DNA of 64,000 nt from Lachnospiraceae bacterium (GCA_015057825.1 SVDN01000004.1:62001-126000); one strand, 5' to 3'. Counted from the stretch's first letter, positions 25,027 through 35,403 are shown. Translations and numbers: made by a program. The notes: generated by a model not told the origin, from the sequence alone.

Positions 25027-26460
25027 ATGAAATATACAGGTCATAAAATCTTAAATATAGAAAAGGGCTCTATAGCCGAAGAACTTGAAATTGCGCCCGG
25101 ATCATATCTTCTGGAGATAAACGGGCAAAAAATCGAAGATATTTTTGACTATCAATTTTTGATAAAAGACGAATATCTTGAAGTACTTATAAGAGAAGTC
25201 GACGGTGAAGAAACTCTTTTTGAAATCGATAAAGATTATGACGAAGACTTGGGCTTCGATTTTGGCGGCGGACTTATGGATGATTACAAGTCTTGTAGCA
25301 ATAAATGCATTTTTTGCTTTATTGATCAGATGCCTAAGGGGATGAGAGAAACTCTTTATTTCAAAGATGACGATTCCAGACTTTCTTTTTTGCAGGGTAA
25401 TTATATAACATTTACTAACATGAAGGACGCCGATATTGACAGAATTATAAAATACAGACTTGAACCCATAAATATTTCCGTCCAGACAACAAATCCGATT
25501 CTTAGATGCAAAATGTTAAATAATCGTTTTGCCGGAGATAAGCTTAAATACCTTGACAGGCTTAACGAAGCACAAATAGTCATGAACGGCCAGATCGTAC
25601 TTTGCAAAAATGTTAATGACGGTAAAGAATTGAAGCGTTCAATAAATGATTTGATAAAATACATTCCCAATATGGAAAGCGTTTCGGTCGTGCCCGCAGG
25701 CGTGACAAAATACAGGGAAGGTCTTTTCCCTTTGGAAAGCTTTTCCAAAGAGGATGCGGTAAAAGTAATTGATTTAATTGAAAGTTACCAAAAAAGGCTT
25801 TATAAAGAATATGGGACTCATTTTATTCATGCCAGCGATGAATGGTATATATTGGCCGGTAGAAGTTTGCCGCAAGCCAACAACTACGATGGTTATCTTC
25901 AACTGGAAAACGGTGTTGGAATGATGAGGCTTTTGGAGGATGAGGTAGATTTAATTCTTAAAGAGCTTGAAAGCGGCAATTATGATACAAGCAAAAAAGA
26001 TTTATATAAAAATATTGAACAAAATTTTAATGTGTGGTTTAATAAAAAAATAACAATAGCCACAGGTGTTCTATCAGGCGGCTTTATTTTGTCGCTGATA
26101 AACAAAATTAAAGAAAAATATGCTAATATAAACATTAATGTAATTCCCATAAAAAATGTTTTTTTTGGTGAAACAATTACTGTTTCCGGGCTGGTTACAG
26201 GTTCGGATATTATTAAACAGCTTAAAAACAAAGACTTGGGAGATGAACTTTTGATCCCTATTAATATGCTGAGAAGCGGTGAAAAAGTTTTTCTTGATGA
26301 TGTAACTGTAGATGATTTGGAAAAAAGTCTCAATGTTAAGCTGAGAGTTGTCGGAACGAGCGGAGAGTCCTTCTTTAAGGCTATATGCGCTATTGATGAC
26401 GAATTTTTAAGGAGACAGATTTATGAGCAAGCCGATAGTAGCGATAGTAGGCAGACCTAA
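25027..26460 (+). CDS. DUF512 PDZ/radical-SAM-like iron-sulfur protein
   Basis: 477 residues. An N-terminal PDZ-like segment (about 1-65) is followed by a [12 protein letters not shown] motif, a CxxxCxxC iron-sulfur site of radical-SAM type, and a C-terminal DUF512 region. The family is common in clostridia, usually directly upstream of der, as here. Function is not established. Its last 38 bases overlap the start of der in another frame, and the der ribosome site lies within this gene. Confidence 0.87.
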   Translation: MKYTGHKILNIEKGSIAEELEIAPGSYLLEINGQKIEDIFDYQFLIKDEYLEVLIREVDGEETLFEIDKDYDEDLGFDFGGGLMDDYKSCSNKCIFCFIDQMPKGMRETLYFKDDDSRLSFLQGNYITFTNMKDADIDRIIKYRLEPINISVQTTNPILRCKMLNNRFAGDKLKYLDRLNEAQIVMNGQIVLCKNVNDGKELKRSINDLIKYIPNMESVSVVPAGVTKYREGLFPLESFSKEDAVKVIDLIESYQKRLYKEYGTHFIHASDEWYILAGRSLPQANNYDGYLQLENGVGMMRLLEDEVDLILKELESGNYDTSKKDLYKNIEQNFNVWFNKKITIATGVLSGGFILSLINKIKEKYANININVIPIKNVFFGETITVSGLVTGSDIIKQLKNKDLGDELLIPINMLRSGEKVFLDDVTVDDLEKSLNVKLRVVGTSGESFFKAICAIDDEFLRRQIYEQADSSDSRQT

Positions 26461-27748
26461 TGTTGGTAAATCCACATTATTCAATGTTCTTGCCGGCGAA
26501 AATATTTCCATAGTAAAAGATACGCCCGGCGTTACAAGAGACAGAATATATGCGGATATTACATGGTTGGATAAAAAGTTTACTCTTATTGATACGGGTG
26601 GTATCGAGCCGGACAGCTCGGATATTATTCTTTCACAGATGAGAGAACAGGCACAAATTGCAATAGATACCGCGGATGTAATTATGTTCATGGTGGATGT
26701 AAGACAAGGTCTTGTGGATTCGGATTCCAAAGTTGCGGATATGCTTAGACGCAGCAAAAAACCCGTAGTCTTGGTTGTAAACAAGGTTGACAGCTTTGAA
26801 AAATTCATGCCGGATACCTATGAGTTTTACAATTTGGGAATAGGAGATCCCATACCTGTTTCTTCATCATCCCGTTTGGGACTTGGTGACCTTTTGGATG
26901 AGGTTACAAAACATTTTCCGGAAAACGACAATGATGATGAAGAAGACGAAAGACCTAAGATTGCCATTATCGGTAAACCAAATGTAGGTAAATCCTCGAT
27001 TATCAATAAAATGATAGGCGAAAACCGTCTTATCGTTTCCAATATCGCCGGTACAACCAGAGATGCGGTTGACACGGCTGTCAAATACAACGGTAAAGAA
27101 TACGTGTTTATCGATACGGCGGGATTAAGGCGTAAATCAAAAATAAAAGAAGAGCTTGAGCGCTACAGTATCATTCGTACTGTAACGGCGGTAGAACGTT
27201 GTGACGTAGCTGTGCTTGTTATCGATGCAACGGAAGGTGTTACGGAGCAGGATGCCAAAATCGCGGGTATTGCCCATGACAGAGGAAAAGGTATTATTAT
27301 TGCCGTAAACAAATGGGATGCCATTGAAAAGAATGATAAAACAATTTACGAATTTACAGATAAAATCAGAAATGTGCTTTCCTTTATGAGCTATGCGGAA
27401 ATGCTTTTTGTTTCTGCTGAGACCGGACAGCGCCTTTCCAAACTTTACGAGCTCATTGATATGGTTATTCAAAATCAGACTCTTCGTGTGGCAACGGGTG
27501 TTTTAAATGAAATTCTTATGGAAGCGGTTGCCATGCAGCAGCCACCGACGGATAAAGGAAAACGTCTTAAGATTTTCTATATGACTCAGGTTGCGGTTAA
27601 ACCACCGACTTTTGTTGCGTTTGTAAATGACAAAGAGCTTATGCATTTTTCGTATGTAAGATACTTGGAGAACCAAATCAGAAAAACATTTGGCTTTAAA
27701 GGAACAAGTATAAAATTTATCGTTAGAGAACGAAAGGAAGAAAAATAA
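26423..27748 (+). CDS. der: Ribosome-associated GTPase Der (EngA)
   Basis: Der acts in 50S assembly and has two tandem GTPase domains. Of 441 residues, the first domain has [13 protein letters not shown] and NKVD. An acidic linker ([10 protein letters not shown]) follows, then the second domain with [13 protein letters not shown] and NKWD, and a C-terminal KH-like domain. The start at 26423 is supported by GGAG 8 bases upstream. It begins 38 bases inside the DUF512 gene and its stop overlaps the plsY start by one base. Confidence 0.98.
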   Translation: MSKPIVAIVGRPNVGKSTLFNVLAGENISIVKDTPGVTRDRIYADITWLDKKFTLIDTGGIEPDSSDIILSQMREQAQIAIDTADVIMFMVDVRQGLVDSDSKVADMLRRSKKPVVLVVNKVDSFEKFMPDTYEFYNLGIGDPIPVSSSSRLGLGDLLDEVTKHFPENDNDDEEDERPKIAIIGKPNVGKSSIINKMIGENRLIVSNIAGTTRDAVDTAVKYNGKEYVFIDTAGLRRKSKIKEELERYSIIRTVTAVERCDVAVLVIDATEGVTEQDAKIAGIAHDRGKGIIIAVNKWDAIEKNDKTIYEFTDKIRNVLSFMSYAEMLFVSAETGQRLSKLYELIDMVIQNQTLRVATGVLNEILMEAVAMQQPPTDKGKRLKIFYMTQVAVKPPTFVAFVNDKELMHFSYVRYLENQIRKTFGFKGTSIKFIVRERKEEK

Positions 27749-28407
27749 TGATTTGGGTTCGAATAGTCTGTCTTGTAATAGGTTATGCATTTGGACTTTT
27801 TCAGACAGGATATATATACAGCCGCGCCAAAGGTGTGGATATCAGACAGCACGGTAGCGGCAATGTGGGAACGACAAACCTTAAACGCGTACTGGGTGTT
27901 AAAGCGGGCGTTATTACATATATAGGTGATGCTTTAAAGCTTTTGATTGCGGTATTCCTTGTAATGTTTGTATTCCGCGATAGCGGTATTGACGTTTATA
28001 TGCTTGCTGTTTATACGGCATTGGGATGTGTACTGGGACACAATTTCCCTTTTTATCTTAAATTTAAAGGCGGAAAGGGAATAGCGGTTACTTCGGCACT
28101 GGTTATTTCCACACTTGATTGGAGATATATTTTAATCAGTTTTGGAATTTTCTTCTTGGTAGTTGGCATTACAAGAATGGTTTCTTTGGGCTCTTTATGC
28201 CTTGTTTCATCCTTTTTTGTCAGCGTATTGATTACCACTCAGTTGGGATATTCAAAATACGATACGCCTTTTAAATACGAAACATATATAATTCTTGCAA
28301 TAATAACCGCCCTTGCATATTTTCAACATAGAGCAAACATTAAGAGAATTGCAAACGGTACGGAAAGCAAGTTTACTTTTAAGAAAAAACCTGATGTGGA
28401 AATCTGA
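27748..28407 (+). CDS. plsY: Glycerol-3-phosphate acyltransferase PlsY
   Basis: Transfers acyl groups from acyl-phosphate (made by PlsX) to glycerol-3-phosphate, in the membrane. The 219-residue product has about five membrane helices and the family motifs GSGNVGTTN, GHNFPFYLKFKGGKG and a TRMVSLGSL loop. Its ATG overlaps the der stop (TAATG). The next gene, gpsA, makes its glycerol-3-phosphate substrate. Confidence 0.97.
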   Translation: MIWVRIVCLVIGYAFGLFQTGYIYSRAKGVDIRQHGSGNVGTTNLKRVLGVKAGVITYIGDALKLLIAVFLVMFVFRDSGIDVYMLAVYTALGCVLGHNFPFYLKFKGGKGIAVTSALVISTLDWRYILISFGIFFLVVGITRMVSLGSLCLVSSFFVSVLITTQLGYSKYDTPFKYETYIILAIITALAYFQHRANIKRIANGTESKFTFKKKPDVEI

Positions 28408-28468
28408 TATTAAGCGGTTTCTTAAAATATAAATTAGGGTTAAAAAACAAAAAAAGAGAGGATATTTT

Positions 28469-29479
28469 ATGGCAAATATTACAGTACTCGGTGCCGGCGG
28501 ATGGGGCTTGGCACTTGCAAAATTGTTGTTTGAAAACGGACATAATGTAACTGTTTGGTCGGCTGTTGAACGTGAAGTTGATGAATTAAACAAAACACGC
28601 GAAAACAAGCAAAGTCTTCCGGGGGTAATAATGCCTGAAGGTATTATATTTACATCCGATTTGGATGCATCCCTTAAAGATAAGGATATTTTGGTAATGG
28701 CCGTTGCATCAAAGTTTGTAAGATCCACGGCTGCGCGCCTAAAAGGCAAAGTAAAAGACGGTCAGATTATTGTTGATGTTGCAAAAGGAATAGAGGAAGA
28801 AACACTTCATACAATGACGGCGGTTATTATGGATGAGCTTCCGAATGTAAATGCAGCCATTCTTTCCGGTCCGAGTCATGCGGAAGAAGTGGGTAAAGGC
28901 CTTCCAACAACGGTTGTTGCGGGAGCAAGAGACGAAGAAACGGCAAAATACATTCAAAATGTTTTTGCTTCAAACGTATTCAGAGTATATACAAGTCCGG
29001 ACATGCTTGGCGTAGCACTTGGAGGTTCCCTGAAAAATGTTATTGCTTTGGCTGCGGGTATTGCAGACGGAATGGGTTACGGAGACAATACGAAAGCCGC
29101 TTTGATTACCAGAGGAATCAAAGAAATTGCAAGCCTTGGCGTTGCAATGGGCGCGGACCCTAAAACTTTAAACGGTCTTGCGGGAACCGGCGACCTTATT
29201 GTTACTTGTGCAAGTATGCACAGCAGAAACAGAAGAGCCGGAATTCTTATAGGTCAGGGCAAATCCATGCAGGAAGCCATGGATGAAGTGCATATGGTTG
29301 TTGAAGGTGTATATTCCGCAAAAGCAGCCCTTGCACTTTCAAAAAAATTCAATGTGGAAATGCCTATTGTTGAAAAAGTCAACGAGGTTTTATTCGACAA
29401 CTTAAATGCAAAAGAAGCCGTAAATTCGCTTATGTTAAGGGATAAAAAAGATGAATATGCACTTGCTTGGAGTAAATAA
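28469..29479 (+). CDS. gpsA: Glycerol-3-phosphate dehydrogenase (NAD(P)+)
   Basis: Reduces dihydroxyacetone phosphate to sn-glycerol-3-phosphate for phospholipid synthesis. The 336-residue product has the N-terminal nucleotide loop GAGGWGLALA (residues about 6-15), the LSGPSHAEEV motif, the catalytic Lys region LGGSLKNVIALAAGI and the NGLAGTGDL motif. A strong GAGAGG site precedes the start. It lies downstream of plsY, joining consecutive steps. Confidence 0.98.
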   Translation: MANITVLGAGGWGLALAKLLFENGHNVTVWSAVEREVDELNKTRENKQSLPGVIMPEGIIFTSDLDASLKDKDILVMAVASKFVRSTAARLKGKVKDGQIIVDVAKGIEEETLHTMTAVIMDELPNVNAAILSGPSHAEEVGKGLPTTVVAGARDEETAKYIQNVFASNVFRVYTSPDMLGVALGGSLKNVIALAAGIADGMGYGDNTKAALITRGIKEIASLGVAMGADPKTLNGLAGTGDLIVTCASMHSRNRRAGILIGQGKSMQEAMDEVHMVVEGVYSAKAALALSKKFNVEMPIVEKVNEVLFDNLNAKEAVNSLMLRDKKDEYALAWSK

Positions 29480-29920
29480 ATGTATTTATATCTGTTATTC
29501 ATCGGCTTATTGATTGTGATTTCTTATTACGATATAAAAACAAACAAAATACCGAATTTTCTTTTGATTATACTTGCCGCCATAGCGGTTTGTTCATTTG
29601 TTTTAAACGGAAAGGTAAGCGTTTACAGCGCAGTCTTCGGAGCGCTTTTTATGTTTATCTTTCTTTACGTTATTCGTATTCTTTCAGCAAAAGGAATCGG
29701 CGGCGGCGATATCAAGCTAATGACCGTGTGCGGTTTTATGCTTGGCCTGGGGGATGCTTTGTATGCTTTGTTGATCGGATCGATTATAGCGGGCATTTAT
29801 GTAATAGTCGTTGTGCGTAGCAGGACAAAAGATTTGAAAGCAAAAATTGCCTTTGGGCCTTTTTTATCCATCGGTGTTACGGCAGTGATTGTATTTGGTA
29901 TTTTTAAACGATTTTTTTGA
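29480..29920 (+). CDS. A24-family prepilin peptidase, short form
   Basis: 146 residues, almost entirely hydrophobic, with five to six membrane segments. The two aspartate motifs of type IV prepilin peptidases are present: YYDIKTNKIPN near residue 14 and GIGGGDIKLM near 73. It lacks the N-terminal methylase domain, as in CpaA/TadV. The ATG directly abuts the gpsA stop. No pilin or pilus assembly gene is within the window, so its substrates must be elsewhere or it has another role. Confidence 0.85.
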   Translation: MYLYLLFIGLLIVISYYDIKTNKIPNFLLIILAAIAVCSFVLNGKVSVYSAVFGALFMFIFLYVIRILSAKGIGGGDIKLMTVCGFMLGLGDALYALLIGSIIAGIYVIVVVRSRTKDLKAKIAFGPFLSIGVTAVIVFGIFKRFF

Positions 29921-29947
29921 TTATTTCGGAATGTGTGGTAAAAACAA

Positions 29948-31546
29948 ATGAATTCAAAGACAATTGAAAACATAAACAAAAACTTCGGCAAAGCTCCAAA
30001 AAGAACTTATTCATCGGAAGAATTGGAAAAGATTTCTTTTTATGCAAAAAATGAATTGCCGAAAAACAAAGTCATAGATGATATTACTTGGAACGACCTT
30101 GATATGAACGGTGTTTATAAACTTATTAACAATACACCGTCATCTGTGGGGGACGAGTATGTCTATGCAGCCCTTCGCACACCTACAAACAATCTTGATT
30201 TATTAAATAAAAGATCGGATTTGTCCGATTGTTTTGCAAACAACAAAGAGTCGGTCCTTAAGGCTTTCGACAGCTTATCGGGAATCGGCAAAAACAAGAA
30301 AAACAAAACCTCGGTATTCGAATATATAAGCAAAATATTTGAACTTAAAAAACAAAACAATTTAATTCATTATATTTTGATAATTCTTTTGATACTTTCC
30401 GTTGTATCATTGTTTTTGATTCCGGGAGTATCAATCCTTTTATTGCTTGCCATGATTTTTATAAACGTTATTTCTTACTACAAAATCAAGGCTAAAATAG
30501 ACATATATTTCAACTGTTTCAAATATACGGTGGTCTTGCTTAAATGTGCAAAAAAGCTGTTAAAGTCTAACATTTCCTTTCTTTCGGAATACAACGAAAA
30601 AATCGAAGATATTCTTAAATCATTAAAAGGTGTGACACGCGGTTCATTTCTTGTGGCAAGTTCAAATGTGAACATTTCCGCCGCAGACGTTTTGATGGAT
30701 TATGTGAGAATGCTTTTTCATGTGGATTTGATTAAGTTTAATTCCGCTCAAAAATGTATTTCCGAGAATACCGATAAAATAAAGGATTTATACAATACAA
30801 TCGGAGAAATTGAATTAATTCTTGCAATTTCATCCTTCAGAAGCTCTTTATCAAGCTATTGCAAGGCAAATTTTGCAAGAAAATCATGCAAAATAAACTT
30901 TAAAAATATCTATCATCCGCTGATTGAAAATCCGGTAAAAAACAGTTTGGAAAACGAAGAAAAAATGCTTCTTTTGACAGGCTCTAACGCATCGGGAAAA
31001 TCCACCTTTTTAAGAACCGTTGCAATTAATGCCATATTGGCGCAGACTGTTTATACATGCAGCGCAGATGAGTTTAATATGCCTTTCAGTCATGTTTTTT
31101 CATCAATGGCACTTAGCGATAATCTAAGTAATAACGAAAGTTACTATATAGTTGAAATCAAGTCAATAAAGCGTATTTTGGATGCATTGTCGAGGAATTT
31201 GAATGTTATCTGCTTTGTGGATGAAGTGCTTCGAGGCACCAATACGATTGAAAGAATTGCGGCTTCATCTAAGATTCTTAAATACATGAATAAAGACAAT
31301 TGTATTTGCTTTGCGGCAACCCATGATATTGAACTTACGCAGATTTTATCCGGCGTCTACGACAATTATCATTTTGAAGAAGAAGTGACGGAAGGTGATG
31401 TTAAGTTTAATTACAATTTGAAAAAAGGTCCCGCAACATCAAGAAATGCAATAAAACTTCTGGAAGTAATGGGCTATGAAAATAGCATTGTAAAGGAAGC
31501 TGAAGAACTGGCAAAACAGTTTGAGGAATGCGGTCGCTGGTCTTGA
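29948..31546 (+). CDS. MutS-family ATPase with membrane segments
   Basis: 532 residues. The C-terminal half is a MutS ATPase domain with Walker A TGSNASGKST (about 344-353), the MutS-type SSMALSDNLSNNESYY stretch, Walker B VICFVDEVLRGTN and a THD signature (ATHDIEL). The N-terminal part has no mismatch-recognition domain; instead a strongly hydrophobic double segment lies at about 138-178 (IHYILIILLILSVV and following). A Smr nuclease domain is absent. Such membrane MutS-like proteins occur in Firmicutes, with unknown function. The frame is intact; mismatch repair is unlikely. Confidence 0.85.
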   Translation: MNSKTIENINKNFGKAPKRTYSSEELEKISFYAKNELPKNKVIDDITWNDLDMNGVYKLINNTPSSVGDEYVYAALRTPTNNLDLLNKRSDLSDCFANNKESVLKAFDSLSGIGKNKKNKTSVFEYISKIFELKKQNNLIHYILIILLILSVVSLFLIPGVSILLLLAMIFINVISYYKIKAKIDIYFNCFKYTVVLLKCAKKLLKSNISFLSEYNEKIEDILKSLKGVTRGSFLVASSNVNISAADVLMDYVRMLFHVDLIKFNSAQKCISENTDKIKDLYNTIGEIELILAISSFRSSLSSYCKANFARKSCKINFKNIYHPLIENPVKNSLENEEKMLLLTGSNASGKSTFLRTVAINAILAQTVYTCSADEFNMPFSHVFSSMALSDNLSNNESYYIVEIKSIKRILDALSRNLNVICFVDEVLRGTNTIERIAASSKILKYMNKDNCICFAATHDIELTQILSGVYDNYHFEEEVTEGDVKFNYNLKKGPATSRNAIKLLEVMGYENSIVKEAEELAKQFEECGRWS

Positions 31547-31571
31547 AAACATCATTCCTTTGTGGTAGGAT
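31543..31571 (+). promoter_or_regulatory. Candidate promoter of alaS
   Basis: -35 TTGAAA (31543-31548, overlapping the preceding stop codon), 17-base spacer, -10 TAGGAT (31566-31571). The leader is about 58 bases and contains a small hairpin, CCACG (31594-31598) with CGTGG (31610-31614). No T-box is present. Confidence 0.5.
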
Positions 31572-31635
31572 AGTTTCAATGCGATGTCGCAGGCCACGTG
31601 ATTGATTATCGTGGTTGGAAACGGAGGAAAAACAA

Positions 31636-34293
31636 GTGGAAAAGTACGGAGTTAACGAACTCAGAAAAATGTTTCTTGAATTTTTCGAGAGCAAAGATCA
31701 TCTTAAAATGAACAGCTTTTCATTGGTACCACACAATGATAAAAGCTTACTTATCATAAATTCGGGTATGGCGCCTCTCAAGCCATATTTTACGGGTCAG
31801 GAAGTTCCGCCAAGAAAAAGAGTTACTACATGCCAAAAATGTATCAGGACGGGCGATATTGAAAATGTCGGTAAAACAGCACGTCATCTTACTTTCTTTG
31901 AAATGTTGGGTAACTTTTCTTTTGGTGATTATTTCAAAAGAGAAGCTCTTAATTGGAGCTGGGAATTTTTAACAAAAGTTGTGGGAATGGATCCGGAAAG
32001 ACTTTATCCTTCAATTTATTGCGAAGATGATGAAGCTTTTGATATTTGGACAAAAGAAATCGGTGTACCTGCCGAAAAAATAACACGTTTTTACCGCGAT
32101 GAAAACGGTGAATGCGATAACTTCTGGGAACACGGCGCAGGCCCATGCGGTCCTTGTTCTGAGATTTACTACGACCGCGGTGAAAAATACGGCTGCGGAA
32201 GTCCGGATTGTAAGGTGGGTTGCGAATGTGACCGCTTTATGGAAATCTGGAACAACGTATTTACACAGTTTGACGGTGACGGACACGGTCACTATGAAGA
32301 ACTTGCTCAAAAGAATATCGATACCGGTATGGGTCTTGAAAGACTTGCGGTTGTTGTGCAGGATGTTGGCAGTGTTTACGATATTGATACAATGGTTGCA
32401 ATACGTAACAGAATTTGCGATATTGCGGGTAAAAAATATCTTGATAATGAAAAGGACGATGTTTCCATTCGTCTTATTACAGACCACATTCGTTCATCAA
32501 CATTTATGATTTCCGACGGAATCATGCCATCGAACGAAGGAAGAGGATATGTTCTTCGCCGTCTTATCAGACGTGCAGCAAGACATGGCCGCTTACTGGG
32601 AATTAACGGCAAATTTATGGCCGAGCTTGCAAAGACCGTTATCGAGAACTCAAGCGAAGCTTATACAGAACTTGAACAGAAGAAAGAAATGATCTTCAAG
32701 GTTCTTAACGAAGAAGAAGATAAATTCTATAAAACAATCGACCAAGGTCTTAAGATCCTTGCCGATATGCAGGAAGAAGTAAAAGCTGCAGGAAAAACGG
32801 AACTTCCGGGAGATAAGGCATTTACACTTTACGATACATACGGATTTCCTCTTGATTTAACGATGGAAATTTTAGAAGAAGCAGGCATGAGCGTTGACGA
32901 AAAAGGCTTTGAAAAAGCCATGAATGTACAACGTGAAACAGCCCGTAAAGCCCGTAAAGTAACCAACTATATGGGTGCCGATGCAACCGTTTACGAAGAA
33001 TTGGATGTAAACTTAAATTCGACATTTGTAGGTTATGACAGATTAACACATAAATCAAAAATCATTGCATTGACTACGGAAAACGAAGTAGTGGAAGCGC
33101 TTTCCGACGGTATGATGGGATCGATTATAGTTTCGGAGACTCCTTTCTACGCAACAATGGGTGGTCAGGAAGCCGACAAAGGTATCATTAAAACAGACAA
33201 AGGTGAATTTGAAGTAAAAGATACAATCAAAGTTGCCGGCGGTAAGATTGCACATGTCGGTCTTGTAAAATCAGGCATGTTCATGACAGGCGATGAAGCG
33301 GAACTTATTGTAGATGAAACACTCAGAAACGATACAAGAAAGAACCATTCGGCTACTCATCTTTTACAAAAAGCCTTAAGAATTGTTCTCGGTGACCATG
33401 TAGAACAGGCAGGTTCTTTCGTAAACGGCGAAAGACTCAGATTCGACTTTACTCATTTCCAGGCTTTAACAAAAGACGAACTTAAAAAAGTTGAAACAAT
33501 CGTTAATGAAAAAATAGCCGAATTTATCGAAGTTGTTACAAAAGAAATGTCATTCGAAGATGCGAAGAAAACCGGTGCAATGGCGCTTTTTGGCGAAAAG
33601 TACGGTGATACTGTAAGAGTTGTATCCATGGGTGACTTTTCAATAGAACTTTGCGGTGGTACTCACGTTTCAAATACAGGAAATATTGGAAGCTTCAAGA
33701 TCGTTTCCGAATCGGGTATTGCGGCAGGTGTTCGAAGAATCGAAGCCATAACCGGCACAGGTGTTAAAAAATACTATGATGAGCTTGAAATAGAACTTGA
33801 AAATGCAGCAAAAGCCGCAAAATGCGAGCCAAAAGCTCTTGCCGAAAAGATTGCATCTTTAATGGATGAAATCAAAAAGTTAAACAGCGAAAACGAGAAG
33901 TTAAAGAGCAAACTTGCCAACGATTCGTTGGGTGATGTTTCAAATGCAGCTGTTGAAATCGGTTCATTTAAATATATCGGAACAAAAGTTGAAGATGTGG
34001 ATATGAACGCATTAAGAAACTTAGGCGACAAACTTAAAGGCCAAATAGGAAGCGGAATCGTTGTTCTTGCTTCAAGTCAGGGAGCGGATAAGGTAAATCT
34101 TATTGCCATGGCTACCGATGATGCTATAAAGGCCGGAGCTCATGCCGGAAATCTTATCAAAGAAATTGCATCACTTGTAGGAGGTGGCGGCGGCGGTCGT
34201 CCGAATATGGCACAGGCCGGCGGTAAAAATGTCGCAGGCATAGATGAAGCTTTAAAGAAAGCTTTGGAAGTTGCAAAAACACAGTTGAATTAA
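31636..34293 (+). CDS. alaS: Alanine--tRNA ligase
   Basis: Charges tRNA-Ala. The 885-residue product has the class-II core (NSGMAPLKPYF; TARHLTFFEMLGNFSFGDYF), the tRNA-recognition domain, an editing domain with zinc-type motif HSATHLL and CGGTHVSNTG, and a C-terminal DHHA1-like domain rich in Gly near GGGGGGRPNMAQAGG. The start is GTG 31636, preceded by GGAGG; a longer frame from a TTG at 31615 includes that site and adds seven residues not expected in the family. A strong terminator follows. Confidence 0.98.
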   Translation: MEKYGVNELRKMFLEFFESKDHLKMNSFSLVPHNDKSLLIINSGMAPLKPYFTGQEVPPRKRVTTCQKCIRTGDIENVGKTARHLTFFEMLGNFSFGDYFKREALNWSWEFLTKVVGMDPERLYPSIYCEDDEAFDIWTKEIGVPAEKITRFYRDENGECDNFWEHGAGPCGPCSEIYYDRGEKYGCGSPDCKVGCECDRFMEIWNNVFTQFDGDGHGHYEELAQKNIDTGMGLERLAVVVQDVGSVYDIDTMVAIRNRICDIAGKKYLDNEKDDVSIRLITDHIRSSTFMISDGIMPSNEGRGYVLRRLIRRAARHGRLLGINGKFMAELAKTVIENSSEAYTELEQKKEMIFKVLNEEEDKFYKTIDQGLKILADMQEEVKAAGKTELPGDKAFTLYDTYGFPLDLTMEILEEAGMSVDEKGFEKAMNVQRETARKARKVTNYMGADATVYEELDVNLNSTFVGYDRLTHKSKIIALTTENEVVEALSDGMMGSIIVSETPFYATMGGQEADKGIIKTDKGEFEVKDTIKVAGGKIAHVGLVKSGMFMTGDEAELIVDETLRNDTRKNHSATHLLQKALRIVLGDHVEQAGSFVNGERLRFDFTHFQALTKDELKKVETIVNEKIAEFIEVVTKEMSFEDAKKTGAMALFGEKYGDTVRVVSMGDFSIELCGGTHVSNTGNIGSFKIVSESGIAAGVRRIEAITGTGVKKYYDELEIELENAAKAAKCEPKALAEKIASLMDEIKKLNSENEKLKSKLANDSLGDVSNAAVEIGSFKYIGTKVEDVDMNALRNLGDKLKGQIGSGIVVLASSQGADKVNLIAMATDDAIKAGAHAGNLIKEIASLVGGGGGGRPNMAQAGGKNVAGIDEALKKALEVAKTQLN

Positions 34294-34296
34294 TTG

Positions 34297-34325
34297 AAGG
34301 TTGCGCTTAATGCGCAACCTTTTAT
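34297..34325 (+). terminator. Intrinsic terminator after alaS
   Basis: 10-bp stem AAGGTTGCGC (34297-34306) with GCGCAACCTT (34312-34321), 5-base loop, then T residues. Confidence 0.87.
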
Positions 34326-34354
34326 ATTTTTGAATAGGATTTATGCCGGGTTAG

Positions 34355-34363
34355 TGATATAAT
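34355..34363 (+). promoter_or_regulatory. Extended -10 promoter of the lipoprotein gene
   Basis: TGATATAAT, an extended -10 identical to the one before pgeF (TATAAT at 34358-34363). A TTGAAT at 34330 is too far away to be its -35. The leader is about 65 bases. Confidence 0.55.
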
Positions 34364-34435
34364 AATAAAAGGTATGCAAATAATTTGCTTTATTTTTACT
34401 TTAACGATTAAGCAGTATATTTTGGGGGAATTTTT

Positions 34436-35395
34436 ATGAGAAAAAAAATAGCACTTGTATTTGTATCTGTCTTGGCTCTTTTTGCTTTAGCGGGATGCGA
34501 AGACAAAAACAAACCGGAAGATTATTCAAGCCTTGCAAAAGAGGACTACGCCGAAGCATTTAATGAAGTTGTTGGTGTAAATTTGCCCGAAAACATTTTG
34601 ACCAATCACGAAAGATATAAAATAACTTGTACTTATTATGATTCGGCAGACCAACAGATAGCATTATCGGAAACAACTTCTTTTGCAAATAATAAATACT
34701 TGAAAGAAGATTCAAACGGTTATATTGAATATTATGGCGATAAAGAGTCATATGGCTATGACAACAGTATGAAAATGCCATATTCGGCTTATTTTATCGA
34801 TGATAGTTTATATCAGGAATACTTTGATGATATTATTGATAAAAGTGTTTATGTTTCAAATCAATATAATATTGTTGATATATCTGAAGAAGACGGCAAA
34901 GTTACTTTTATCGGACAGCTGACTTATGACGAGCTGAACAAAATACAAGGCAGTAGTGTGAATTGGCTTGGTGAAAACGAAATATATCAAGCTCGTTTTA
35001 TAGTGGATAAGGATTCTTTGGAAGCCTCAAAAGTGGTTTATGAGATATTAAAAGAAGACGGTTCCACATTATCCATAGCGGAAATGAACTACGAATACGA
35101 TGTGGATGATTTCAAAGCTACTGACGATCTTTATGCTCTTACACACGGAGAGGGCAGAACCGTGACCATAATCAAAGAACCGGACAGCAAATCCGAAGAA
35201 ACATTTACGGTAAAAGTACCGTTAAAATGTGATGTTAAATATATTTTTGATGATAGCATAGAATATTATTACGATAAAGAAAAAACCAACATTTATACAT
35301 ACGACATGCATAATACGGATACGGATGAAACGATTTATTGTTTCTCATCATCCGATAAAGCGGATGAAACATCCGATACAAGCAAAGGAGAATAA
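34436..35395 (+). CDS. Putative lipoprotein of unknown function
   Basis: 319 residues. A lipoprotein signal peptide with lipobox LAGC (residues 18-21, Cys21 the lipidated residue) follows a basic KKK start, so the protein is predicted to be anchored to the outer face of the membrane. The mature part is acidic and rich in Asp, Glu, Ser and Tyr. I recognise no domain. It may share a transcript with phoH, 8 bases downstream, but no functional link is visible. GGGG precedes the start. Confidence 0.75.
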   Translation: MRKKIALVFVSVLALFALAGCEDKNKPEDYSSLAKEDYAEAFNEVVGVNLPENILTNHERYKITCTYYDSADQQIALSETTSFANNKYLKEDSNGYIEYYGDKESYGYDNSMKMPYSAYFIDDSLYQEYFDDIIDKSVYVSNQYNIVDISEEDGKVTFIGQLTYDELNKIQGSSVNWLGENEIYQARFIVDKDSLEASKVVYEILKEDGSTLSIAEMNYEYDVDDFKATDDLYALTHGEGRTVTIIKEPDSKSEETFTVKVPLKCDVKYIFDDSIEYYYDKEKTNIYTYDMHNTDTDETIYCFSSSDKADETSDTSKGE

Positions 35396-35403
35396 TACAG
35401 TTA

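Noticed and set aside
31547..31635. Possible T-box before alaS
   Set aside because: The leader is too short and lacks the T-box core sequence and an antiterminator/terminator pair.
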